64,000 nt of DNA. Origin: Strix aluco (lineage: Eukaryota > Chordata > Aves > Strigiformes > Strigidae). Positions 46,192 to 57,438 of the stretch are shown one piece after another. The stretch spans positions 10,772,948-10,836,947 of the forward strand of contig NC_133948.1 in NCBI RefSeq assembly GCF_031877795.1. Reading direction: 5' to 3'. The notes beneath the pieces were generated by a model. It had not been told where the DNA came from, searched no databases, and saw nothing but the letters and a program-made list of their open reading frames with translations. A program made the translations under genes and the position numbers. Numbering within the stretch: position 1 is the first letter of the stretch; each line of letters begins with the position of its first letter.

Positions 46192-46471
46192 AGACACCAT
46201 AGCTGCTGTCTCCATTGTTGCCACCACAGTAATAGACAGCCTTGTCCTCAGCTTGGACACCACTGATAGTTAATGTGCCTGTGGAGCCGGATCTGGGTCC
46301 AGAGAATTGATAAGGGAGGCCCGTGGGCCTCTGTGCTATCATAGATCACAATGACAGGGGCACTGCCAGGGACCTTCTGCTGGAACCAGCCATAGATGTT
46401 GTTAATCTGGGAGCAGGAGATCCAGCTGTTTACTCCTGGGGACACGTACATTGAGGGCAGCTGAACAGGCC
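46192..46471 (-). pseudogene. V16: V-lambda pseudogene, unusual framework 1, frameshift in CDR2
   Basis: Framework 1 resembles V13 (YVSPGVNSWISCSQINN). The frame breaks after IYDSTE; framework 3 to CDR3 resume in another frame ([13 protein letters not shown]). No RSS. Upstream it joins the 2.1-kb block with a V promoter remnant: octamer ATTTGCAT at 46727-46734 and a leader region without ATG. Confidence 0.85.
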
Positions 46472-47920
46472 CTGCTTAGAGACCAGAGAGGGAGAGGAGA
46501 GATGGGAGAAGACAGGGGTCAGCCAGTGCCCCAGGAACACAGCCCTCCCTAGGCAGCGGGAGGGGGACAGGAACCCTGTGGCCAAAGGCCGTGGGCAAGC
46601 GCTGTGTGGAGGAGAGGGGCCAGGCCACAGCGCAATCCCACCACCTCCAAGTCCCCACCATGATGGGGCTGTGCTGTGAACCCCAACTCCCTCTTATAGC
46701 CCCACCTGCCCGGGCATGGCCCCTCCATGCAAATGTGGCCCCCAACATGCACTGACAGCTCCTGTGCCAGTGCCCACCCTGCCCACTGCAGGCTCCTCTC
46801 TGGCCCACCAAAGGCACCAGGACCACCCTGGGCTGTCTGTTCCCTGGGCACTCACCTGGGAAAACCAGCTCCCGCTCCACACCAGAGCACCACGAGCAGC
46901 TTTCGCTCAGAAGCCACAAGACTGGGACCAGCTGGATCGAGGGGTCTGGGAAATTGCTCCTTGACTCTGCTTTTGGCAAACACAACCGTAGCCAAGACAC
47001 GTGCCAAGGGATGGCAGCAACGCTTTTCTACCCACCCTTGCTGAAGCATCCTCTGCAGCTGCCTCAGCCCGGCCTGCGACCGGGGCCATCACCCCCACAC
47101 CCCCCCACCCTTAGAGCATCCCTCTGTGGCAGCACAGCTCCTCCAGCTGCGCTCCCCTTCCCCTCCCGCCCTGGTGCTTCTCCAGGGGGCTCTGCACCCA
47201 CGGCCGGCCCCACACAACCCCGCAGCGTCACGCCAGCACCCGCTGCCCACAGCGCACCCCCACTGCGGGCTGGTGCCCCGAGATCTCCCGCCCCAGGGGC
47301 CAGGGTTGTCCGGCAGCACAGGCGCTCCCACTTCTCAGCAGCACCACGGGGATGGGGAGAAGCGCTCTGGCCTCTGCTGCCTCTGGAGCATGAGGGCAAA
47401 CGCCCCCCCTGCCCAGCTCCACACCCCCGGGCAGAGCTCTCCACACCACCCTTCCCAGACCCGCCTCCCCTTTCCCTGATGCCCCAAACAGGTGGTGGGA
47501 TGCACCTGCCCAAGCAGCCAGAGCCCTGGGGCAGCTCTGACAGATCCTGAAATGCCTCAGGAAGCAAACAGCAGCTTCCTTTCAGCCCTCAGAGCCCCCT
47601 CACTCCAAATCCCAGACCCCCTTCACCTCTTAGAACCACAGTGAGTAGGACCCAGACACACAAAGACAGGGATTTATTAGTCTACGTTCCTTTCGCACAA
47701 GAGGTTCAATGACAAGACACCACCACCCTCTCTGGCTCCCTCAGGCCACGAATGCAGCAGCTCCTCCTCAGACACAGCAGAGTTCCCACAGGCCTCTTTC
47801 TCTTCATCAGCAGTTTCTTCTGCTTCAAGTTCTGGTTGGGAACCAAGACTCAACGTTTTCCTACAAGCTCACAAGCAATGGAGCCTCGTGGCTGCTTTAC
47901 AGTCCAACACGCCAGAGCAG

Positions 47921-47939
47921 CAGCACCCCCTCGTGGCCT
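47921..47939 (-). promoter_or_regulatory. Candidate CTCF site in copy A
   Basis: The minus strand reads AGGCCACGAGGGGGTGCTG, close to the CTCF consensus and opposite in orientation to the 8690 site. An identical site is in copy B (58870-58888). Confidence 0.5.
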
Positions 47940-48014
47940 GCCTCCACTCAGACTTGACTGGAAAGAGCAGGAACGAAAGGCGGCGAGAAGTCAACGAGCA
48001 GCTTTGAACACGAT

Positions 48015-48132
48015 TCAGAACTTCTTGAACTCAATTCTTTCTACTTTCACATCCTCTTCAAGTAGTTGGTATACATAAGCCACAACGGTGGAGGCCTGGA
48101 TATCCATCAGCACAAACGAAGGGATGACGTTC
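48015..48132 (-). pseudogene. Duplicated last exon of VPS29 inside the V array
   Basis: Acceptor CAG, then [20 protein letters not shown] and on to VERIEFKKF and a stop, with its AATAAA. It matches the VPS29 terminal exon at 58964-59081 except for the last residue (Phe for Tyr). No other VPS29 exons are nearby, so it is an isolated exon copy. Confidence 0.92.
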
Positions 48133-48825
48133 CTGGAAAGAAAACACACTTTGTGCATCTTCCCAAGGAGCTTACACTTCTTGCTATTAACATACCCTGT
48201 GCTTGTGTGTTCTAACAGCCGGGGTTGCCAGGGGCTGCAGGGATGTGGGAACCACGGCGGTTTGCAGGCACTGACAACAGCGTCTCGGGCAGAGTTGCTC
48301 TTAGCCTAGAACAGCCCTCGAGGTTGCTGAACAGCCCAAGTCGTGCCAGGCTCAGACATTTAAGCTGACAGTGCCTCCACGAGTCTGAATTCCTATGAAA
48401 TAGTAGCATGCAGCTTCTGGGAAGACACCAGAAAGCAAAACGACTTCAAGAAGCTGCTGCAACTCGTCCCACTGAGGGCCCAGGAAGCCGCCCCAGACAC
48501 ACCAGTGCCGGGCTGTCGTGCCCAACACGTGGGCTAAGTAAAACCCTGGTAACCGGGGAGCCCCACTGCGCTCCCTGGGAAGGGAGAGAGCTGGTCTCGT
48601 GGCACGATGGCTACCCAACAGTAAATTAACACACAGCACCAGTGCCAACATCATATTTTGTGGGCAGGGGCAACCAGCCCCACCAAGGCCTGCACAGCGA
48701 GGAGCTCTGCCACTCCACATCCCCCAGCACCATCACCACTATCGCTGCCACCCGCGCACAGCAGAGAGTAACGGTCAACCCACAGCACCCATCCACGGCC
48801 ACGCTGCTGGGCACGTGGGTGCTGA

Positions 48826-49114
48826 TCAGCACTGCTGTCCAAGGCACCACAGTAATAGACAGCCTCGTCCTCGGCTTGGACCCCAGTGATGGTTAACGTG
48901 GCTGTGGAGCCAGACTTGGATCCGGAGAATCGTGAAGGGATGCCCGAGGGTCTGTTGGTGTTCCCATAGATCACAGTGACAGGGGCACTGCCAGGGACCT
49001 TCTGCTGGTACCAGCCATAGCTGCCGCTACCCCCGGAGCAGGTGATCTGGACGGTTTGTCCCGGGTTCGCTGACACCGAGGGTGGCTGAGTCAGCGCTGC
49101 CTGGACCAGGGAAC
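48826..49114 (-). pseudogene. V17: open V exon without leader or RSS
   Basis: [31 protein letters not shown]; open throughout, with both cysteines. The sequence after CDR3 has no RSS and no leader is found upstream. A gene-conversion donor by structure. Confidence 0.85.
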
Positions 49115-49305
49115 CTGGAGAGGGAGCGGAGAGAGGGGAGAAGATGGGGGTCAGCCAGTGCCCCAGGAGCACGGCCCTCCCTGGGCAGCAATACAGGGCT
49201 TGTGATTAGAGACCCAGAGCCCAAGGCCAGAGAATGTGGGTTCTGCAAGGAAAACTGGCATCAGCAAGGGGAGGGGGAATGCCAGAGTCTGTGACTCCAT
49301 CACGC

Positions 49306-49606
49306 TGACCAGGATTGCTGCTGCTGTCAGAGCTACCACAGTAATAGACAGCCTCGTCCTCGGCTTGGACCCCAGTGATGGTTAACGTGCCCGTGGAGCC
49401 AGACTTGGATCCGGAGAATCGTGAAGGGATGCCCGAGGGTCTCTTGTCATTGATATAGATCACAGTGACAGGGGCACTGCCAGGGACCTTCTGTTGGTAC
49501 CAGCCAGCAAAGACGCCGCTACTCCCAGAGCAGGTGATCTGGGCGGTTTGTCCCGGGTTTGCTGACACCGAGGGCGGCTGAGTCAGCGCTGCCTGGACCA
49601 GGGAAC
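49306..49606 (-). pseudogene. V18: open V exon without leader or RSS
   Basis: [33 protein letters not shown]; framework 1 has TAQITC for TVQITC. No RSS, no leader. Confidence 0.85.
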
Positions 49607-49630
49607 CTGAAGAGGGAAAGGAGAGAGGGA

Positions 49631-50033
49631 AGAAGACGGAGGTCAGCCATTGCCCCAGGAGCACGGCCTTCCCTGGGCAGTGGGACAGGGACAGAACTCC
49701 TCTGCCTGCAAGCACATGGATGGGACACCCTGGCTGCAGCCCCCAGCCCAGGCACTCCCTGAGGGGAGGCTGTAGGCAGAGCCTGGAGCCTCTCCCTGCC
49801 TGCTGACCCTCGGGACACACCTCATCCCTGAGTCACTGAGAGGGGGCAGCCCAGGGGCATGGCCTGCCATGGGCACCCAGCATTTGCGGCAGCCTGGAGA
49901 CACCCCTGCCCATGCCCCAGGTGGGGCCACGTCCAGGCCAGCAGCCAGGGGCTGCAGGGCAGGGAGTCCCCAGTCTGTGAGAAGCTGTGTCGAGAGATGG
50001 TGTGTGACAGAGGGAATGAGGGCATCTCCAGCA
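49631..50033. repeat. About 400-bp duplicated spacer, copy 2
   Basis: Direct repeat of 43694-44089. Confidence 0.88.
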
Positions 50034-50215
50034 CAGCATGGGCACCAGAGCAGAGGTGGCCACAGGACAGCATTGCTGACAAACCCTGCAAAGCAAAAGC
50101 CACAACAGCCACAAGACCCAAGGCTCCAAACTGCCCACCATCCACAGCTCTTCCGGATGCAGGGGAAGGTATAGCAATGAATACAAGGGAAAAAACAATC
50201 TCAGCTTCACCGTGA

Positions 50216-51055
50216 CCCTGACCAGCATTGCTGCTGCTATCGACACCACCACAGTAATAGACAGCCTCGTCCTCGGCTTGGACCCCAGTGATGGTTAACG
50301 TGGCTGTGGAACCAGACGTGGATCCGGAGAATCGCGAAGGGATGCCCGAGGGTCTCTGGTCACTCCAGTAGATCACAGTGACAGGGGCACTGCCAGGGAC
50401 ATTCTGCTGGAACCAGCCATAGCTGTAGGTACTCCCAGAGCAGGTGATCTGAACGGTTTGTCCCAGGTTCGCTGACACCGAGGGTGGCTGAGTCAGCGCT
50501 GCCTGGACCAGGGAACCTGGAGAGGGAGAAGAGAGAGGGGAGAAAACGGGCATCAGCCAGTGCCCCAGGAGCGCGACCCTCCCTGTGCAGGGGGATGGGC
50601 CCCTGTGCCCAGAGGTCCTAGACAGGCACAGCAAGTCTGGCCATTGCACCTGAGACGTGGGTGAGCACTGCAAGGATAAGAGGTGCTGGTCTCGGACCAG
50701 CCAGAATCAGGGCAACGCGCTGAATCATGACAAACTCACTCCATTTTGTTGAAGGGGGAGCATTGCCAGGAGTAAATGTTGCCACAACGTATGCAAGCTC
50801 CCAATTTATCACCACTTGTTTACATAGGCTCATTTTTACTTCTGCATCCTACTGACCTTCAGGTTTTGTCTGTTTACTGCTCACACGCTCACCACGCTCT
50901 GCAGGTGGTGTTCTGACCTGCTGTTTCTCACACTCACAACACACTGTTCTGTAATATTGCCTCAGTTATCCACAATCATTATTCTAACCTCAACGTCAGT
51001 TTACATTTTGCTAACTACCAATTCTTAATTCCCACAAAGAGGGACCCAGGCAATG
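50216..51055 (-). pseudogene. V19: open V exon, leader split by an LTR
   Basis: V exon 50216-50516 is open ([32 protein letters not shown]). The leader exon is in two parts, 50635-50683 (3' half with donor CAG|GTGCAATGG) and 51037-51055 (5' half, ATG changed to ATT), separated by a 353-bp LTR. The octamer upstream is decayed (GTTTGCAT). No RSS. Confidence 0.85.
50684..51036. mobile_element. Solo LTR of an endogenous retrovirus-like element
   Basis: 353 bp with TG...CA ends, flanked by an identical 6-bp target-site duplication AAGAGG (50678-50683 and 51037-51042). It interrupts a V leader exon that is continuous in V14. No internal retroviral sequence remains, so it is a recombined solo LTR. 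Family not assigned; the intact duplication suggests modest age. Confidence 0.8.
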
Positions 51056-51255
51056 ATGCGATCCCACCAGCTCCGTGTCCCCACACCGATGGCCTCTGTT
51101 GCGGACCCCGACTCCCTTTTAAGCTCCCACTCGCCTGGGGATGGCCTGTCCATGCAAACCTGAACACAGACCCCAATGCCATAACATGAGGGTTCTGCAA
51201 AGACAACTGGCAACAGCAATTGGAGGGGGAATGCCAGAGTTGGTGCCTCCATCAC

Positions 51256-51555
51256 ACTGACCAGCACTGCTGCTGTCGTCCCAGCTACCACAGTAATAGA
51301 CAGCCTCATCCTCGGCTTGGACCCCAGTGATGGTTAACGTGCCTGTGGAGCCAGACTGCGATCCGGAGAATCGTGAAGGGATGCCCGAGGGTCTCTTGTC
51401 GTTAGCATAGATCACAGTGACAGGGGCACTGCCAGGGACCTTCTGCTGGAACCAGGCATAGTTCCAGCTGCTCCCAGAGCAAGTGATCTGGACAGTTTGT
51501 CCCGGGTTCGCTGACACCGAGGGCGGCTGAGTCAGCGCTGCCTGGACCAGGGAAC
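51256..51555 (-). pseudogene. V20: open V exon without usable leader or RSS
   Basis: [32 protein letters not shown]; open. The upstream leader region reads CTGTGGCC where ATGGCC is expected, though octamer ATTTGCAT (51793-51800) and a TATA-like box remain. No RSS. Confidence 0.86.
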
Positions 51556-51563
51556 CTGGAGAG

Positions 51564-52389
51564 GGAGAGGAGAGATGGGAGAAGATGGGGGTCAGCCAGT
51601 GCCCCAGGAACACAGCCCTCCCTAGGCAGCGGGAGGGGGACAGGAACCCTGTGGCCATGGGCAAGCGCTGTGTGGAGGAGAGGGGCCAGGCCACAGCGCA
51701 ATCCCACCACCTCCAAGTCCCCACCACGATGGGGCTGTGCTGCAAACCCCAACTCCCTCTTATAGTCCCACCTGCCCGGGCATGGCCCCTCCATGCAAAT
51801 GTGGCCCCCAACATGCACTGGCAGCTCCTGTGCCAGTGCCCCCCCTGCCCACTGCAGGCTCCTCTCTGGCCCACCAAAGGCACCAGGACCATCCTGGGCT
51901 GTCTGTTCCCTGGGCACTCACCTGGGAAAACCAGCTCCCGCTCCACACCAGAGCACCACGAGCAGCTTTCGCTCAGAAGCCACAAGACTGGGACCAGATG
52001 GATCGAGCCCGGCCTGCGACTGGGGGCATCACCCCCACACCCCCCCACCCTTAGAGCATCCCTCTGTGGCAGCACAGCTCCTCCAGCTGCGCTCCCCTTC
52101 CCCTCCCGCCCTGGTACTTCTCCGGGGGGCTCCGCACCCACAGCCAGCCCTGCATGAGCCCGCAGCGCCACGCCAGCACCCGCTGCCCACAGCGCACCCC
52201 CACTGCGGGCTGGTGCCCCGAGACCTCCCGCCCCAGGGGCCAGGGTTGCTCCGGCAGCACAGGCGCTCCCACTTCTCAGCAGCACCACGGGGATGGGGAG
52301 AAGCGCTCTGGCCTCTGCTGCCTCTGGAGCATGAGGGCAAACGCCCCCCCTGCCCAGCTCCACACCCCCGGGCAGAGCTCTCCACACCA
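51564..52389 (-). repeat. 2.1-kb block, truncated copy C
   Basis: Matches the V-proximal part of copies A and B, lacks about 130 bp internally near 52008, and stops at 52389, before the VPS29 sequence, where it is fused to V21. Confidence 0.9.
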
Positions 52390-52591
52390 CTGGATCCGGA
52401 GAATCGTGAAGGGATGCCCGAGGGTCTCTGGTCACTCCAGTAGATCACAGTGACAGGGGCACTGCCAGGGACCTTCTGCTGGTACCAGCCAGCATAGCTG
52501 CCACTAATCCCGGAGCAGGTGATCTGGACGGTTTGTCCTGGGTTCGCTGACACCGAGGGCGGCTGAGTCAGCGCTGCCTGGACCAGGGAAC
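52390..52591 (-). pseudogene. V21: 3'-truncated V-lambda
   Basis: Normal from framework 1 ([12 protein letters not shown]) through CDR2 YWSDQRPSG to SRFSGS, then cut by the junction with copy C. Framework 3, CDR3 and RSS are absent. Confidence 0.9.
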
Positions 52592-52730
52592 CTGGAGAGG
52601 GAGAAAGACTGGAGAAGATGGGGGTCAGCCAGTGCCCCAGAAGCACAGCCCTCCCCAGGCAGTGGGCCAGAGAGTGCCACAGTCAGAGAAGACACCCAGA
52701 CACAGTCACAGGAAACTTTGGGGAGCAGAG

Positions 52731-53551
52731 GCTGATGATGAGCAGAGCAGAGCAGAGCAGATCCCGCTCAGATGAGGGAGACAAGTGACTTAGATTCACA
52801 ACTTCCCAGTGGAGCGGACAACAAATCTCCAAGTCCAAACATTTATTAACTACCCACAATGTACTAATTGAACACATGATAATTGGCTAAGTATATAGCA
52901 AGTTGTGGCAAGCAATAAAATATGCCTTCCATTTCTTAATGGAAAAGGGAAAAGAGGGAGGTAGAGGGAATGGGGAAATACAGATCACCGGTCTGGGTTT
53001 CTGCGCTGATCCCGCCAGCGAAGGTTCCAGGAGGCATCCATCTTTTTCGCTTGCATCCGTCTTCTTTGCTTCACTGCTCTCTCCAGGGCCCCCCCCTTTC
53101 TTCCCCCCACCTTGATTTATACACACTTTCCTTGGGGGCGTCCCCTAGGTCGACCCACGTACCTATGTATCCCATATATGGGGAGGGGTAAGGTGTTTCA
53201 TGGGATGATGTAATTAGCATGATCATGTTAGCCCTCGTTAGAATATTGAGGGGTGTTAACTTTAATATGCATTTCGTGGATAATGACACAAAGGTCATTC
53301 ACCAGACAGATGCCCCTTGAAATTCGGCCAGGTGCACCAGAGCAGAGCCATCCTATCTCCACAGGGCTCCCTCCTCCAGCTGCATCTTGTGTAATTCGGG
53401 CAGCCTTATTAGCTTCAACCTCCACACTATCCACACTGTGACTCATAGTTTTGTCTTGCGAGTGTTTGAGGCATTCCTTCGATCAGCCTCAACTTTTGCT
53501 TTCTCAGGCTGTTTTTCTTAGTTTTGCGCAGGCCTGGTTTCTCATCTCTCA
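52731..53551. mobile_element. About 820-bp insertion, possible solo LTR, unclassified
   Basis: Sequence upstream of V21 matches that upstream of V24 on both sides, but is interrupted here by about 820 bp absent from the other copies. A 5-bp direct repeat CAGAG (52726-52730 and 53552-53556) flanks it. It contains AATAAA near 52914 and a mixed AT-rich/CT-rich body. An LTR is likely from size and flanks; the ends do not settle the family. Confidence 0.5.
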
Positions 53552-53869
53552 CAGAGCCCAGCCCAGCATATCCCAGCACAGAGGCAGCTCGAGCAGCAGC
53601 AGGAAGACACGGTCATCAGGAGCAAGAGACAGTGGGGTGTCAGACAAGGCCACGCTGTGAATTTTGTGGGGACAAGGACAATAGTCCCGAGACAAGGAGT
53701 CACCTCCAGTGCTCTAGGACATGAAAGAGAGGACATTCACAGCCATGGCTGTGCAGAGGGGACAGGAACCTGCCTCAGCCCCACAGCCACACCGATGTTT
53801 GGCCAGGAGGGAGAAGCTCTGAAAACCTTCCTCTGACTTTCAAGGCTTGGTCTCACTCATGGTCAGCAG

Positions 53870-54337
53870 ACACCATAGCTGCTGCTGCCGTCGTTGCCAC
53901 CACAGTAATAGACAGCCTCGTCCTCGGCTTGGACCCCAGTGATGGTTAACGTGGCTGTGGAGCCGGACGTGGATCCGGAGAATCGTGAAGGGATGCCTGA
54001 GGGTCTCTTGTCATTAGCATAGATCACAGTGACAGGGGCACTGCCAGGGACCTTCTGTTGGTACCAGCCATAGCTGCTGCTACTCCCGGAGCAGGTGATC
54101 TGAACGGTTTGTCCCGGGTTCGCTGACACCGAGGGCGGCTGAGTCAGCGCTGCCTGGACCAGGGAACCTGGAGAGGGAGAGGAGAGAGGGGAGAAGATGG
54201 GGGTCAGCCAGTGCCCCAGGAACACGGCCTTCCCTGAGCAGTGGTATGGGACCCTGTACCCTAAGTCCCCGGTCGGGCGCAGTGAGTCTGGCCAGGGCAC
54301 CTGAGCTGTGGGCGAGCACCATGAGGAGGAGAGGCAT
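53870..54337 (-). pseudogene. V22: open V exon with short leader, no RSS
   Basis: V exon (to 54167) is open ([33 protein letters not shown]). The leader (54301-54337) could start at an internal [16 protein letters not shown], with intact donor, but no octamer is seen and no RSS follows CDR3. Confidence 0.82.
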
Positions 54338-54379
54338 GAGGCCAGCAACGTGCCAGGTGACCAGGCGGTGGCTCCTGAC

Positions 54380-55060
54380 ACAGAACAGGGACAGGCTCAG
54401 GTTGCTGGGCAGCCCCTTGCTGTCATGGGCCCTCAGGGGGACATTGCTCAGCTTCAGGGGCTTCCCCAGGGGCCAGAGGTGCTGGGAAGCTCCTACACAG
54501 GCTGAGCATGAGCCCAAAGGGGACAGCACTGGCAAACACAGCCAATGCTGGAGTAGCCCACAGGCTCCTCTTCTGGCACAACAGAGCAGCCCCTGACCAG
54601 CCCTGCTCTGCCCCAGCAGCCTCATGCATGGCCATGGAAATGCTGCACCCACACGAAATGTCCCTTCCCAGGGTTTGAAGGCAAAGCTTTGGCCCAGCTG
54701 TGCAGTCCATGGGATGTTCCACCTCCTGGTGCTGAGGCCACAGTTTCAGCAGGGCTGAAGCCCCCTGGGGGCTTGCCCTGAGGTCTCCTGGCCCAGCTGA
54801 TCTGGGAGGAGGTCAGGGAGGCACCCAGCAGGGATATGGGTGTCAGCTGGGGAGCACAGGGTACCTTGGACCCACAGGACTGCCGGGGATCTTCTGCTCC
54901 CCAACTGGCAGGGGATGAGCACAGACCTGGAGCTGTAAGGGACGGCTGAGCCAGGACACCAGGCACAGGCACCTGCAGCAGAGGGCAGCAAGGGCAGGGC
55001 CATGGCAGGGACCTGCCTCACCATCAAACAGGGACAGCAAAGACTCCTCACTGGCCCTTG
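54380..55060. repeat. V-spacer unit related to 42640-43350
   Basis: The upstream region of V22 resembles that of V12 over about 700 bp, including the common spacer motif at 54668. Part of the old unit duplication. Confidence 0.75.
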
Positions 55061-55071
55061 CTATGGCAAGA

Positions 55072-55560
55072 GGTTTTTGTATCAGTTCCCCATTGCTCTG
55101 TGTCACCGTGCCAGCACTGATGCTGCTGTCGTAGCCACCACAGTAATAGACAGCCTCGTCCTCGGCTTGGACCCCAGTGATGGTTAACGTGGCTGTGGAG
55201 CCAGACTTGGATCCGGAGAATCGTGAAGGGATGCCCGAGGGTCTCTTGTCGTTGTAGTAGATCACAGTGACAGGGGCACTGCCAGGGACCTTCTGCTGGT
55301 ACCAGCCATAGTTGTTGCTACTCCCAGAGCAGGTGATCTGAACGGTTTGTCCCGGGTTTGCTGACACCGAGGGCGGCTGAGTCAGCGCTGCCTGGACCAG
55401 GGAACCTGGAGAGGGAGAGGAGAGAGGGGAGAAGATGGGGGTCAGCCAGTGCCCCAGGAGCGCGACCCTCCTCAGGTAGCGGGACAGGACCCCTGTGCCC
55501 CAAGGCCCTGGGGGTGCAGCAAGTCTGGCAAGGACACCTGAGCTGTGGGCGAGCACCACA
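55072..55560 (-). pseudogene. V23: open V exon with good RSS but no leader ATG
   Basis: V exon 55111-55405 is open ([33 protein letters not shown]). RSS: CACGGTG (55104-55110), 23-bp spacer, perfect nonamer (55072-55080). The leader reads [16 protein letters not shown] with intact donor but has no ATG, and no octamer is found. Confidence 0.85.
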
Positions 55561-56352
55561 AGGAGAGGGATGAGACCAGCTAGGCACCAGGTGACCAGGC
55601 AGCAGCTCCTGGCACAGGACCAGGACAGGGTCAGGGTGCTGGACAGCCCCTTGTTATCATGGGGCCAGAGTGGAACTTTGCCCAGCATCACGGGCTTACC
55701 CAAGGGCCAGAGGTCCATGGGGACTCCTGCTAAGGCTGAGCATAAGTCCAATGAGCCAGCACTGGGAAAATAACGCCAGCACTGGAGTATTCCACCAGCT
55801 CCTCTTGCAGCACAGCAGAGCATCCCCTAGCCAGTCCTGCTCTGCCTCAGCAGCCTCATGCATGGCACTGGAGCTGCTGGACCCACGGGAAATGTCCCTT
55901 CCAGGGTTTGAAGGTAAATCTTTGGCCCAGCTGCGCAGCCCATGGCATGTTCCCACCTCCTGGTGCTGGGTCCTGCAGATTCAGTGGAGCTGAACTGCCC
56001 CAGGGTGATTCCCTGAGGGCTCCTGGCACAGCTGAGCTGGGAGGAGGGCAGGGAGGCACCTGGGAGGGCACTGCATGACAGTGAGTAGTTTGGAGGACCT
56101 TGGATCCACGGGGCTGTGGGGCAGGGACAGAACTGCTGGGGGTGCGGGACAGGGACAGAACTGCTGGGCATCATCCCCTCTTCAAATGACAGGGGACAAG
56201 CACAGACCTGGAACTGGAAGGAACAGTCAAGCCAGGACACCAGGTACAGGCACCTGCAGCACAGGGCAACAAGGGCAGGGCCATGGCGGGGACCCGCCCC
56301 ACCATCAGACAGGGACAGCAGAGACTCCTAACTGCCTTGTGCAAGAGTGGGA

Positions 56353-56681
56353 GGATTTTGTATCACTTCTCCATGGTTCTGTGTCACCATTATAGCTGCT
56401 GTCGGAGCTACCACAGTAATAGACAGCCTCGCCTTCGGCTTGGACCCCAGTGATGGTTAACGTGGCTGTGGAGCCAGACGTGGATCCAGAGAATCGTGAA
56501 GGGATGCCCGAGGGTCTGTTGGTGTTCCCATAGATCACAGTGACAGGGGCACTGCCAGGGACCTTCTGCTGGAACCAGCCATAGGGGTTGCTGCTAGTCC
56601 CGGAGCAGGTGATCTGGATATTTTGTCCCAGGTTCGCTGACACCGAGGGTGGCTGAGTCAGCGCTGCCTGGACCAGGGAAC
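56353..56681 (-). pseudogene. V24: open V exon, decayed heptamer, no leader
   Basis: V exon 56392-56681 is open ([39 protein letters not shown]). Heptamer position AATGGTG, 23-bp spacer, nonamer ACAAAATCC (56353-56361). Upstream is spacer shared with V15 and V21. Confidence 0.85.
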
Positions 56682-57136
56682 CTGGAGAGGGAGAAGAGAG
56701 AGGGGAGAAGACGGGGGTCAGCCAGTGCCCCAGGAGCACAGCCCTCCCCAGGCAGCAGGCCAGGGAGTGCCACAGTCAGAGAAGACTCCCAGACATGGTC
56801 ACAGGAAACTTCAGGGACCAGAGCCCAGCCCAGCACATCCCACCACAGAGGCAGCTCGAGCAGCAGCAGGAAGACACGGTCATCAGGAGCAAGAGACAGT
56901 GGGGTGTCAGACAAGGCCACACTGTGAATTTTGTGGGGAGAAGGACAATAGTCCCGAGACAAGGAGTCACCTCCAGTGCTCTAGGACAGAAAAGGGATGA
57001 CATTCACAGCCATGGCTGTGCAAAGGGGAGGGTGAACCTGCCTCAGTCCCACAGCTTCACTGATGCTTGGCCAGGAGGGAGAAGCTCTGAAAACCTTCCC
57101 CTGACTTTCAAGGCTTGGTCTCACTCATGGTCAGCA

Positions 57137-57438
57137 GACACCATAGCTGCCGCTGCTGTCGTAGCCACCACAGTAATAGACAGCCTCGTCCTCGGCTTGG
57201 ACCCCAGTGATGGTTAACGTGGCTGTGTAACCAGACGTGGATCCGGAGAACCGTGAAGGGATGCCCGAGGGTCTCTTGTCATTGTTGTAAATCACAGTGA
57301 CAGGGGCACTGCCAGGGACCTTCTGCTGGTACCAGCCAACATAGCTGCTGCTAGCCCCGGAGCAGGTGATCTGGACGGTTTGTCCCGGGTTCGCTGACAC
57401 CGAGGGCGGCTGAGTCAGCGCTGCCTGGACCAGGGAAC
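57137..57438 (-). pseudogene. V25: most distal V-lambda; open V exon, no leader ATG, no RSS
   Basis: [45 protein letters not shown]; open. The upstream leader lacks ATG (CTGTGGCC) though an octamer remains at 57676-57683. CDR3 ends without RSS, as in V22. It is the last V before VPS29. Confidence 0.86.

Larger units (their letters stand above)
46491..48598 (-). repeat. 2.1-kb segmental duplicate of the V25-VPS29 junction, copy A
   Basis: Direct repeat of 57447-59547, with only scattered changes. It carries V leader and promoter remains, a GC-rich stretch, the VPS29 poly(A) signal (47673-47678), the last VPS29 exon (48015-48132) and part of VPS29 intron 3. It sits within the V array between V16 and V17. 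Confidence 0.92.

Noticed and set aside
48826-49114. V17 as a functional V gene
   Set aside because: The exon is open, but there is no RSS, leader or promoter. Called a pseudogene by structure.
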